Shown here piece after piece: positions 50,505-59,441 of a DNA stretch of 64,000 nt. Each line of letters begins with the position of its first letter. The first letter of the stretch is position 1. Both the position numbers and the translations under genes were made by a program. Origin of the DNA: Oligosphaera ethanolica. Lineage in GTDB: Bacteria; Verrucomicrobiota; Lentisphaeria; Oligosphaerales; Oligosphaeraceae. The notes beneath the pieces are model-generated. The model saw nothing but the letters and a program-made list of their open reading frames with translations. It did not search any database and was not told the DNA's origin. Location: positions 2,950,227 to 3,014,226 of the forward strand of contig NZ_JAUSVL010000001.1 of the NCBI RefSeq assembly GCF_030814695.1, read 5' to 3'.

Positions 50505-53500
50505 CTAATCTCGCGCATCGTCGTCAATAACAGTTTTAGCATCTGCCGTCCATAAATTATTGTTTGGTTCCATGACATTGGGCGGAGTTGAGTCATGTTC
50601 AACGCATTCATGAGGAGACGAAGTCACTATTTTATGAGATTCTTCAACCAGACTGATCTCGTCTGAAGTCAAATTATAAAGTTGATAAATTAGCTGATCA
50701 ACTTCAACCTCCAGTTCATGCGTGTCAAAATTAGGAGCAACTTTTTTCTTCGTCAATACAGTTTTTACTATTGAAATGATATGATTTTCAGTTGTTTTGC
50801 TTGGAATCGGAATAGGAAATTGTGTTATTACCTTTGCTGTTACATTCGTATTGGTACTGGTTTGTTTTAAATAAAAATTCAGTAATTTAGAATTCATTAC
50901 GGCAAGAATATATTGCATGGAAAGGATGTTGTCTGGTAATATATAATTTGTGGAGTTAGCCAGATAAACTCTGGGAGGAACAATTGTAGCAATTAAACGG
51001 ATTCTTGAATCTACACCCGTAATTCTTTGCATTGCAATTCTTTCTTGCGATATAACTGTCTGTCTAGCTGTCGAAAGTTCCGATAGTACGCGTTTTGACA
51101 GATAAAATACACCACCCTGCGAAGGTGAATCAGTGATATAATATTTTTGAACCTGCGCGCCAGTGACAACTCGAAAGTTATTTTGGGAATCTGCCGTAAA
51201 TTCATTTTTGTATTTTTTCATATCGATTTCTCCTGCGGAGCAACCGATACAATGTTTATTTCTAATATTCCTCATTTTTTTTACTAGATCGAATTTTTCT
51301 TTTGAAGATATTGGAAAAATCAATTCTTCCGGAAATATTTGCTTTATCTCCTGCTTTGAAATAAATAAATCCGATTTAAATGAGAAAAATCTGTCCTTCC
51401 ATGTATGAATAGCAAAAGATCTTGAAAAATCCGATTTGTTATTACGGCGAAATAATCCAATGCAGACACTCATCTTTGCACTTTCAAAAACTCTTTTTTG
51501 GACATTATCGCGTTCGGGAAACGAATCAATCCGAATAATATCACAAGAAGAAATAATATATTTTCGGTTCCCCAGCGCACTACCTTCTGCAAGAAGTGAG
51601 TTTTGTGTAATCATGCAAATAACAGAACCAATTTTAGCAATATCAATGGCTAGAGGATAGAAAAACTGGAACAGGTTAACTCTGCCTTCTTTGGCATGTT
51701 CAAAATATTTTGAATTCTTATACGATTCCTGCATTTCCGAAGAGAGATCCCTCAACTCATTGTATGGCGGATTTCCGATGACAATATCGAATCCACCAGA
51801 GGCAAATACATCGGCGAAATAAAGATGCCAAAGGAAAAACGATTTATTGTTTAGGTTCATGTTATCAACGGCAAGATTTATTGCCGGAACATTTCCGCAT
51901 TTTGTTTTGATATATTCCTTTACCGCGGCATCAATTCGCGTACGCAAAGTATTTTTATCGACATCCGCACGGGGAGAGAAAAAAGCATGTATTGCATCTT
52001 TTATATTTTCAATTGCCGCAGCTTCGTCATCCCAAGTGAGGCACATCTGGTCGTCAACGACCGGAGGATTCGCGTTGCTACATTTTGGCTTTTTTGCCGG
52101 AGCGAGATCAAGCGCAAGTTCGACTCCATTATAAGATTCCAGCAAACTATTTCCTTGCATGATTTTATAATCAAGGTTGGGAAGCGGAATAGGCTGAATT
52201 TCATCGACAACAATAGAGAGCCAGAAACGAAGACGAGCAATATCCACCGCGCCGGCTTCGATATCGACTCCATAGATGTTGTTCTGAATGATTTCACTTT
52301 TCAAACGAACAATTTCGGCGGGCGTATCGTCGATACCTTCAAGTTGTTTTCGGCAATTCAATACATTATGCAACATTCCCATCGGAAATGCACCTGATCC
52401 AATAGCCGGATCGCAGATCTTCACGGTTCTCAGTTTGGCAATAAGGGTTTCTTTATCCGAATCGGCAATATCCGAATCATCAAAGTCGGTCACCAGTTTA
52501 CGAACTGCCAGAGTATCTCCGAGATAGGCTATCAAAGATTCTCGGCACATATACTGAACGATTTCCTTAGGAGTATAGAACGCACCCTTATCTTTGTTGT
52601 CTTCCAACAAGTTTTCAAAAATGCGTCCCAGCATTTCCGGGTCAACGCCGATTTCCGCATCGTTCGGGTCGTTCTCGTCAATGGTAAAATTGAATCTCTC
52701 AAAAGTATCAAAAAGCTTTTCAAAAAATCCTTTAGGAAATTGAACTTGTGTTTGATCTAATACATCATTTTCAAAAAGACCGCCATTCAGATACGGGATG
52801 CGGACTCTTTGTCCATTTTGGATGGAAAGCAACTCGTCTGCAATATCGTTGGAGGCAGTTCTGTCTGTATTCAAGGATTGGAAGAATAACCGCTCCAGAA
52901 CGGTATCGAGAAAATCATTTTGAATCGTTTCCGGTTTCGATTTAAAAAGCTTCCTGAGATATTCCTTGTCGCCGATGCCCCATTCCCGGCCTTCTGGCAC
53001 GCCAAGCCAGCCTTTCTTCTGGAGAAACTGCAAAAATACCAAGCGGCCCATCATTTTCTTCACATAGTCGCGAAAAGCTTTTTCTGCATCACCAATTTGT
53101 TCGAATTGAGCCATTACTTCCGTTCGCGGAGAATGAACAGTGGTTTCAACCCATTTCTTCCCTTGTTGAACCATGCGCTTCCCAGTAGCATACTCAACGA
53201 AATCTTGGTAGATGTTTTTGTATTCGGTAAAAAACTCATCACTGAGTTTTTCCACCGAAAAGACTTCTTTCAGCTCGTTGAAACTGCTCCAGGTACGATA
53301 CAAATCCATCCGTTTTTTGAACGTATTATTGGATTGCTCTTGATCCACAAAGAAGGTCTGGCGGCGGAACACTTTCGGCGTTTCCGCATTGCGGTCAAGA
53401 TTTTCGACCAGGCTGAAACGGAAACTGCCGTCGGTATCGGTAAAGACAAAGAGCGCTTTGTCGATGTTTGCCGGAGCGTCATCACCCAGCCATTCAGTAA

Positions 53501-53819
53501 AGATGCTGTATTGGGTGTTATGCGCGGCACTCAAAACTCTTCTGGCAAAATCAAACTGCAAGCGACGGCAACTGCGTTCGGAAAGAACAGAGCCATTCTT
53601 CAAATGGATCAAGAAAACGAATATTTCCAGATTTTTGAAGAATCCGATGATGTCGACGGACGCAAAGCGCGCTTGAAAAACGGGTGGAAACAAGGCTTCA
53701 TTGTGCGCGGTAATCCGAGAGGTACGGGATAGGGCAAAGTCACCAGACTTGGTTCGGCAAAAAGCTCCCAGAGTATCTTTGCTCATTCCGGCAATCATAT
53801 TTTGAATAACATCAGCCAT
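50505..53819 (-). CDS. Eco57I-type N6-adenine DNA methyltransferase
   Basis: The 1104-residue protein has an N-terminal helical region (about 1-390), then the MTase fold: GAFYTPKEIVQYM, AdoMet motif I KICDPAIGSGAFPMGML at about 468, and catalytic motif IV FDIVIGNPPYNEL. The C-terminal part resembles the target-recognition domain of Eco57I/PglX-like enzymes (YLSKRVLSELSTARQTVISQ, NILSMQYILAVMNSKLLNF, ITQFPIPIP). A PD-(D/E)xK nuclease motif of type IIG enzymes is not visible at the N-terminus, so it may only modify DNA, as PglX does. The start overlaps the upstream helicase stop by eight bases. The protein ends DDDARD, like the next gene. Confidence 0.9.
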   Translation of the reverse strand: MADVIQNMIAGMSKDTLGAFCRTKSGDFALSRTSRITAHNEALFPPVFQARFASVDIIGFFKNLEIFVFLIHLKNGSVLSERSCRRLQFDFARRVLSAAHNTQYSIFTEWLGDDAPANIDKALFVFTDTDGSFRFSLVENLDRNAETPKVFRRQTFFVDQEQSNNTFKKRMDLYRTWSSFNELKEVFSVEKLSDEFFTEYKNIYQDFVEYATGKRMVQQGKKWVETTVHSPRTEVMAQFEQIGDAEKAFRDYVKKMMGRLVFLQFLQKKGWLGVPEGREWGIGDKEYLRKLFKSKPETIQNDFLDTVLERLFFQSLNTDRTASNDIADELLSIQNGQRVRIPYLNGGLFENDVLDQTQVQFPKGFFEKLFDTFERFNFTIDENDPNDAEIGVDPEMLGRIFENLLEDNKDKGAFYTPKEIVQYMCRESLIAYLGDTLAVRKLVTDFDDSDIADSDKETLIAKLRTVKICDPAIGSGAFPMGMLHNVLNCRKQLEGIDDTPAEIVRLKSEIIQNNIYGVDIEAGAVDIARLRFWLSIVVDEIQPIPLPNLDYKIMQGNSLLESYNGVELALDLAPAKKPKCSNANPPVVDDQMCLTWDDEAAAIENIKDAIHAFFSPRADVDKNTLRTRIDAAVKEYIKTKCGNVPAINLAVDNMNLNNKSFFLWHLYFADVFASGGFDIVIGNPPYNELRDLSSEMQESYKNSKYFEHAKEGRVNLFQFFYPLAIDIAKIGSVICMITQNSLLAEGSALGNRKYIISSCDIIRIDSFPERDNVQKRVFESAKMSVCIGLFRRNNKSDFSRSFAIHTWKDRFFSFKSDLFISKQEIKQIFPEELIFPISSKEKFDLVKKMRNIRNKHCIGCSAGEIDMKKYKNEFTADSQNNFRVVTGAQVQKYYITDSPSQGGVFYLSKRVLSELSTARQTVISQERIAMQRITGVDSRIRLIATIVPPRVYLANSTNYILPDNILSMQYILAVMNSKLLNFYLKQTSTNTNVTAKVITQFPIPIPSKTTENHIISIVKTVLTKKKVAPNFDTHELEVEVDQLIYQLYNLTSDEISLVEESHKIVTSSPHECVEHDSTPPNVMEPNNNLWTADAKTVIDDDARD

Positions 53820-56800
53820 TTTTCTGCTCCTTTTTAATTCCGACGACCATCAGATGCACCGCGTTGTCGGAGGTCATATTATCATTTTTACTATGCGTGG
53901 AGACAACCAGATCGTTGATCTGATTAATGTTGTTATTACAGGCGAGGAATCTTTCCGCGAATTGTAAATCGGCGCGAATCATCTTTCCGGTGGTTTTAGG
54001 AACTTGTGTTTTAACCGCTTTGAATTTTTCCAACGCTTCCTGCTGTTTTTTGCTGAGTTTTGCGTTCTTGTCCATATGCGCGAGGCCGTGGTTATACGCC
54101 TGGTATTCCCGCCAGAAAATATCAGCCTCCTCGAATTTGAACGTCAAAGACTCTTGCTGCGGCCGACAGCGAATCCCATCAAAGGCGGCAAGGCAGGAAA
54201 CCGGCAGCGCCGGGCATTCGGAATTTTCCACCGCGTCAATCTTCTTCACGAACATTGCCGCCGAGTTGGCGGAAAAGATATAAAGGCTATTTTGCGTTCC
54301 AAGCATTTTCGTAAAACGAAGTCCCAGGGAATCGAGGTAGGCGCAGAATTCATCTTGCTTCCGCTTATCCGGGGAATACGCCGCCAATCCCTGGCGGAAC
54401 ATGCCGTCGATCCTTGTTTCATCACTGGTCATCTGTTTTTCGAGCGCATCCAGATCGTTTATCGAACCGAGGAATTTTTCCGGAGACTCGTCAGTATTCA
54501 AAATACAGGCGTCTTCCCCGAGGATGGCATGAATCATTTGCATCTTGGTGCCGGCAATGGAACGGAGATTACTGATTTCTTCGCCAATCAGGGTCGGGAA
54601 GAAGTTTACCGAATAAATCCGGTCGAAAACTTTGCAGTCAATCCGGTTGATCCGCCCGATCCGCTGGATAATGCGCACCGGGTTATAGGAAATATCGTAA
54701 TTGACCACCACGCCGGCCTGATTTAAATTGATCCCTTCGGAAAGGACATCGGTACAGACCAGAATCATTTTAGCGGGGGATTTCGCTTTTTTCCCGGATG
54801 CCATGAAATAACTTTCTATTTCTTGGCGCTCATTCTCCTGCAAGCTGCCGTCGGCATAAAGAACTTTTCCGGAGAAGTGACCTTCGAGAAAATCCCGGAC
54901 ATAGGCGGCGGTGTCGGCGAAATAGGAAAAGACAATCAGTTTGCGCGGATTGCCTTGCTGCTGCGAGTCTTCTCCGATTTTTCCGTCCAGAATATCTCTT
55001 ACGACTTCGCCGAGTTTTTGCAGTTTGGCGTCATGCGCTGGATCGTTCAATCCCGCATCGTCAAACTCCTTGGCAATTTTCGCCAGGACATCAAGATCGG
55101 CTTCCATTGCCGACAAAAAATTTCTCGCTACCGTATCATCCATGGCGATGATTTGCCGATCCGGCAGAGATTGTTTTAAGGCCCGGAACTGTTCATCGCG
55201 GGCATAAATCAGTTTCAACTTTTTATCCTTGCGAATCTGTTCCAGCACTAAGTCAAAAGACTGGCCGCTAACCTCCGTTTGCGAAAGGTCGGCCTCTCCG
55301 GCATCTTCGTCCACATCATCAAGTCCGCGAACAAAAACACCGTAATCCTTGAAAACGCGGATGTGATTTTGCAGCGAACCGGAGAGATTGTCCAACGTTT
55401 TCCGGAAAGCGCGAGGAGAGCTTTCCCAGCGGGAAACCATAAAGCGGCAGATCATGGAATAAAGGTTCTGTTGCTGCTGGGCATTTCGGTCATCATGGGT
55501 TGCAACATAGGTTTGTGGATGATACATCGCGCCTTTGAACTCCGGGGCATTCCCCGCAAAATATCGGGTCAGGATCGCATCATAAAACGATGCCTGCAAA
55601 CGCGTCAATTGAAAAAGCTGTTCCAAGGGGGGCTTCTGTTCCGGAATCTTGTCGCCGACTTCCTGTTTATACACTTCATTTTGCAGCAGGTCGAGGCGGT
55701 TCCGGCGAATCGTCAAAGGATAAATCAATGCCTTAATGGCTTGCGCCAAGGACTGTAACCGGGCGGAAACGTCTTTCAGTTTTTCCGGATTATTTCTAAC
55801 GCTTTTCCGCTCGTCAAGCAGTCCTTTGTATTCTTTGGCCAGCGTGTCGAGTTTGCCGATGAAATCATGCTTGGATTCCCCGGCGATACAATCGTTGCCG
55901 AAAAGTTGTATCAGGGAAATAAGATCTTGCGGACGATTGTTAAAAGGGGTTGCGGATAAACAGATCACCCGTTTACCATGAAGCAGCGGACGCAATTTCT
56001 GGTACAGGGTAGTCTTTTCATTTCGCAAGTTGTGCGCTTCGTCAATAATAACGGTCCAGGCGTTCTTCACATCCGGGAGTTCGGACAAATCAGTGGCATA
56101 AACCGAATGGGCGCTCCACCCTGCCGGGCGCAAATTGAATTTATCCAGATAACTGTTCCAGCCTTTCGAACCGTCAATCAGGTTCGGAGGCGCAAGCACA
56201 ACGCCCGGCCCGTCACTGAGGCGTGCCAGCAGTGAGGCAACTACGGTTTTTCCCAGCCCGACCACGTCGGCAATGATAACGCCTCCGTTGGTGTCCAGAA
56301 TTTTCTTGGCGCGGGAAACCGCATCGATCTGATACTGGAGTTCAAGATATTTGATATCTCTAAGCATTCCCCGTATCCGATTATCCAAATGTTCGTCGGA
56401 CCGGTTGAGTTTCAAAAATTCCCGCATGACCTTCATGTATGCATCGAACGGCGATATTGGCGAAAATGGAGTTTTCTCTTTGAGAATTTCCACAATCGGT
56501 GAATCGGGGGGAGGATTTTCCGAAGTTTTTCCATGCTCGGTGAAATGAGAAATGGGCTGGGCAACCGTCCACAGTTCATCGAATAGACCACAGATTTCAT
56601 CTGCGTTTTCAGTCATTACCTGAATATTGAATTCCTGCCGTCCCAGCAGTCCGGAATAGGAAAAATTACTGCTGCCGCCGGTATAAGAACAAGTATTGTC
56701 GTTGTGATGGAAAATATATAACTTCGAATGGTTCGGCAATACCGTTTTCCTAATTTCCAGACGCCCATCTTCAATCATCTCGGAATAATTGCGCAGGAGT

Positions 56801-57150
56801 TTTTCTTGCGATTCGGTTATCTGTTCCTGGCTCCAATGCTTCAAAACTTCTTCGAGTTTTTTCCTATAAGTCTCGCCGTACGGCAATGAGGAAAGATTCC
56901 GGTGCTCCTGTTCATAAATCATGTATGCCAGCGATTTGACATCCAATCCGGCATCCATACCAACCAGAATGCGAAGTTTGATTTCCTTGTTTTGCTCCAG
57001 AGCTTCTTGAATGTTCTGAATGCCATCGAAAAAGAAATAGCCGGTCAGAATGTCTACCTGTCGGCACTGGGGAATTTCGTTGCCCAGCAATGTCCCCATT
57101 TCATTCTGAGGATTGTCTTTATGCTTCCAGTGTAACAACTTGCTTGTCAT
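53812..57150 (-). CDS. PLD nuclease-SNF2 helicase (intact, first operon gene)
   Basis: ATG 57150 is preferred (GAGAAGGA before it); the upstream extension reads into an IS3 end. The 1112-residue product has an N-terminal PLD-like domain with VDILTGYFFFDGIQNIQEAL, the HKD-type NHSKLYIFHH, and YTGGSSNFSYSGL. The SNF2 core follows: LQYQIDAVSRAKKIL, ADVVGLGKTVVASL (Walker A), IIDEAHNLRNEKT (DEAH), CLSATPFNNRPQDL, LIVFSYFADTAAYV, LVCTDVLSEGINLNQAG and IIQRIGRINRIDCK. The C-terminus is helical. PLD-helicase fusions act in DNA restriction. It starts the operon with the MTase, AlbA_2 protein and second helicase, so it is the likely DNA-translocating effector. Confidence 0.93.
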   Translation of the reverse strand: MTSKLLHWKHKDNPQNEMGTLLGNEIPQCRQVDILTGYFFFDGIQNIQEALEQNKEIKLRILVGMDAGLDVKSLAYMIYEQEHRNLSSLPYGETYRKKLEEVLKHWSQEQITESQEKLLRNYSEMIEDGRLEIRKTVLPNHSKLYIFHHNDNTCSYTGGSSNFSYSGLLGRQEFNIQVMTENADEICGLFDELWTVAQPISHFTEHGKTSENPPPDSPIVEILKEKTPFSPISPFDAYMKVMREFLKLNRSDEHLDNRIRGMLRDIKYLELQYQIDAVSRAKKILDTNGGVIIADVVGLGKTVVASLLARLSDGPGVVLAPPNLIDGSKGWNSYLDKFNLRPAGWSAHSVYATDLSELPDVKNAWTVIIDEAHNLRNEKTTLYQKLRPLLHGKRVICLSATPFNNRPQDLISLIQLFGNDCIAGESKHDFIGKLDTLAKEYKGLLDERKSVRNNPEKLKDVSARLQSLAQAIKALIYPLTIRRNRLDLLQNEVYKQEVGDKIPEQKPPLEQLFQLTRLQASFYDAILTRYFAGNAPEFKGAMYHPQTYVATHDDRNAQQQQNLYSMICRFMVSRWESSPRAFRKTLDNLSGSLQNHIRVFKDYGVFVRGLDDVDEDAGEADLSQTEVSGQSFDLVLEQIRKDKKLKLIYARDEQFRALKQSLPDRQIIAMDDTVARNFLSAMEADLDVLAKIAKEFDDAGLNDPAHDAKLQKLGEVVRDILDGKIGEDSQQQGNPRKLIVFSYFADTAAYVRDFLEGHFSGKVLYADGSLQENERQEIESYFMASGKKAKSPAKMILVCTDVLSEGINLNQAGVVVNYDISYNPVRIIQRIGRINRIDCKVFDRIYSVNFFPTLIGEEISNLRSIAGTKMQMIHAILGEDACILNTDESPEKFLGSINDLDALEKQMTSDETRIDGMFRQGLAAYSPDKRKQDEFCAYLDSLGLRFTKMLGTQNSLYIFSANSAAMFVKKIDAVENSECPALPVSCLAAFDGIRCRPQQESLTFKFEEADIFWREYQAYNHGLAHMDKNAKLSKKQQEALEKFKAVKTQVPKTTGKMIRADLQFAERFLACNNNINQINDLVVSTHSKNDNMTSDNAVHLMVVGIKKEQKNG

Positions 57151-57191
57151 TTTGACCGATCCTTCTCGGTAGAGGCAGATGAGGTTTGAAG

Positions 57192-57440
57192 TGGACCCCA
57201 AGTCAAGGACAAAAACGAACGAATTATCAGTGGGCTCATGGATTCACGCAGGCATTTGGCTGCGAAGCCGCAGGCCACATCTCCGCAGGAGAGCGGCTGA
57301 GCAGCCCTAAATTGAAGTCCGCCCCGCAGGGGGCGGAAGTGTGCCACTCGTCCGGCGTCTGGTAGCCGAGGGCCTCATGCAGGCGGCGTTGGTTGTAAAA
57401 GTCTATGTAGAGGTCATCCGAAAAGCCCTCGTGCGCGCGC
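57192..57440 (-). mobile_element. IS3-family remnant with OrfB C-terminus
   Basis: On the minus strand, FSDDLYIDFYNQRRLHEALGYQ followed by TPDEWH is the end of an IS3-type integrase-like transposase. The element end TGGACCCCAAGTCAAGGACA lies at 57192 on the plus strand, 41 bp upstream of the helicase start, so the insertion has replaced the native promoter region. Upstream of about 57440 the similarity stops; the rest has been lost. Confidence 0.75.
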
Positions 57441-57629
57441 ATAATGCGCGCACGCGCGAGACAAATCAAAAAAAAGTGCCACATTATGCGGGTGCAATTC
57501 CCAAAAGTGGGTCATTGCGCGATGGGGTAAACACTACCCCCCCCCATTTTTTTTGCAAGTACTCGACTTGCTTTTTTTTGTTGTCGTTGTATGGTATGCT
57601 AAACCGCATATATTCAAGGAGTTACGACG

Positions 57630-58151
57630 ATGGCGATGGAAAAACAACGCGATTTGGCAAAGGAACTGGTGAAGCTGTGTGGTCTGGTGCGCGGATCTAT
57701 TGTCCATACGACGCGCAAGTGCGGGCGCGCACAATGCGAATGCGTGAAAGGCAAGCAGCATCCGTTCTGCTACCTGTCGCGGTCTTCAGCTGGTTCGAAA
57801 AACAAGATCCAGTATGTGAAGCCGTCCGAGGAAAAAGCGTTTGCGCGTGCCGTGGCCATGTATGAGCGCGCATGGTCAATCATCGAGGAACTGACTGAAC
57901 TCAACATCAAGGAGATCAAGGAAAATGGGAATGACGGACGAAGAACTGAACGCCCTGGTGGAAAAAAAGCTTCTCGAACGCAAAGCCGAGATCGTCCAGG
58001 CGCTGAAAACATTCAACCGGAGCCCGTCGGCGAAGACCTTCAAGGAAGCGGAAAACACACCGGATCGCCTGTTGGGACAGGCGATGGACGACATCGTGGC
58101 GGAGGTGCTGCAAAAGACGGTGGGAGACGTCCGAATAGAAAGGCCCGCTAA
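57630..58151 (+). CDS. DUF6788-like accessory gene of the ISKra4-like element
   Basis: The product's first 110 residues (TRKCGRAQCECVKGKQHPFC, then VKPSEEKAFARAVAMYERAW and ELTELNIKEIKENG) match the Cys-rich layout of the accessory protein at 44744. In that relative the protein stops right after a KNNG-type end; here no stop follows KENG and the frame runs on, overlapping the transposase start, to a TAA at 58149-58151. That TAA lies next to the slippery site at 58152. The tail beyond residue about 108 is probably not functional. No start codon ambiguity was resolved beyond the ATG with AAGGAG before it. Confidence 0.65.
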   Translation: MAMEKQRDLAKELVKLCGLVRGSIVHTTRKCGRAQCECVKGKQHPFCYLSRSSAGSKNKIQYVKPSEEKAFARAVAMYERAWSIIEELTELNIKEIKENGNDGRRTERPGGKKASRTQSRDRPGAENIQPEPVGEDLQGSGKHTGSPVGTGDGRHRGGGAAKDGGRRPNRKAR

Positions 58152-59330
58152 AAAAAACTCCGGTACCACGGGCAAAGGCTGACCAGCATTCAGCTCAAGC
58201 ATGGGAAGTATACCTCGATTACCGGGGCCTACTATCTGCCCGTAAAAGAGAAGCGTCGCGGGCGCAAGCGCGGCACGGGTAGACGCGGCGTGGCGGGCAC
58301 AGGCAGGTTTCCCGCTTTGCTTTTGTTAGGCGTCCTTGCCGGCGCTTCGCCTGCTTTGTGCGAGGATGTCACGCTGGAAGGGCTGCGAGACTCCTACGAA
58401 GAGGCGTCCAATGCGTTGCGCTTACGGGGCCGGGACATTTCGGCCAAGCGCGTCGGCACGATCAGCCGGGCTGTCGGTCATGCTTCCCTGAAAGCGAGGG
58501 AACGACGGCTCGCTTGTCTTCGTGTGAGCAACGAGGCCGATGGAAAAAGACTCGCGGTCGCCATGGACGGGGGGCGCGTCCTCATACGAACGAACAAGCG
58601 CGGGCGCAAGACCGCCAAGGGCTATCATACCTATGTCGCCGACTGGCGTGAACCGAAGCTGTTCATCATCTACGAACTGGACGCCGAGGGCCGGAAAATG
58701 CGCAAGGGACTTGAACGCTGCGACGGCACCATCGGCGGCCCGGAGGACATCACTCGGCTGCTGGTGGCGGAGCTCAGGGCGATGGGCGCGCAGGACGCAA
58801 AGTCAATCACGTTCCTGGGCGACGGCGCAAAATGAATATGGAACAGGATCGACCAGATTATCGAAGAAGTCGGCATCGACAGAGCGCGCGTGTCAACCTG
58901 CCTTGACTACTACCACGCGGTCGAGCATCTTGCACGCGTCGCGGAGGCTAAGACGTTTGCAAGCCTGATCGAGAAGCGCGCGTGGCTCGACAACATGAAA
59001 AAACTGCTCAAGAAGGCTCCTCCCGCAGTGTTCCTGGCTGAACTGGCGAAATCACGGCGGCGTGGCAACGCGGTCATCAGGCGGGAATATGCGTATTTCA
59101 AGACCAACATGTCGGCAATCGACTATGCCAGGCTCAGCAGAGAGAAACAGCCGATAGGCTCTGGAGCGATTGAAAGCGCCGTGCGCAGAATCGTGAACCT
59201 GAGAATCAAAGGTGCGGGCACGTTCTGGAAGCTGGAGAACGCAGAGGCGGCACTCCACCTGAGGTGTCAGCTTAAAACCAACAACTGGAGCATGTTCTAC
59301 GCCGATTTACTCAATGGCCTGGCTGCATAG
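57925..59330 (+). pseudogene. ISKra4-like transposase, two frames plus nonsense codon
   Basis: Frame A (57925-58182) gives MGMTDEELNALVEKKLLERK...VRIERPAKKNSG. It can shift by -1 at A-AAA-AAC (58152-58158) into frame B, which reads LRYHGQRLTSIQLKHGKYTS...GVAGTGRFP...VAMDGGRVLIRTNK (D), SITFLGDGAK, a TGA at 58833-58835, then IWNRIDQIIEEV...TCLDYYHAVEHLARV and PIGSGAIESAVRRIV (E), ending LLNGLAA at 59330. The TGA sits where a Trp (TGG) is expected before IWNR, so it looks like a single-base nonsense mutation. Apart from it the transposase is complete, about 468 residues. Without suppression of the stop it is inactive. Confidence 0.82.
58152..58158 (+). promoter_or_regulatory. Candidate -1 programmed frameshift site
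   Basis: The run of eight A followed by C (58150-58158) contains the classic heptamer A-AAA-AAC in the frame-A register. Slipping back one base moves translation into frame B, where the conserved transposase continues. A downstream GGTACC palindrome may add structure. Confidence 0.65.
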
Positions 59331-59441
59331 GCGCTACCCACTTTTGGGAATTGCACCCCATTATGCTGAACGCGATCAGATTCCGCAAAGAAAGGTCGCA
59401 CAAACATAATGGGGCACGCCATGGAATGTATTTTTCTCTTT

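Larger units (their letters stand above)
57490..59358 (+). mobile_element. ISKra4-like element
   Basis: Inverted ends GGGTGCAATTCCCAAAAGTG (left) and the same sequence on the complementary strand at the right bound a 1.87-kb element. CATTATGC is duplicated at 57482-57489 and 59359-59366 (8-bp TSD). It carries a DUF6788-like gene and a two-frame transposase. The 59367-59441 gap to the next element has no gene. Confidence 0.88.

Noticed and set aside
42842..57150. Assignment to BREX or DISARM
   Set aside because: No PglZ, BrxC, DUF1998 (DrmB) or Lon-like genes are present; sharing only an MTase and PLD/helicase parts is not enough for either name.
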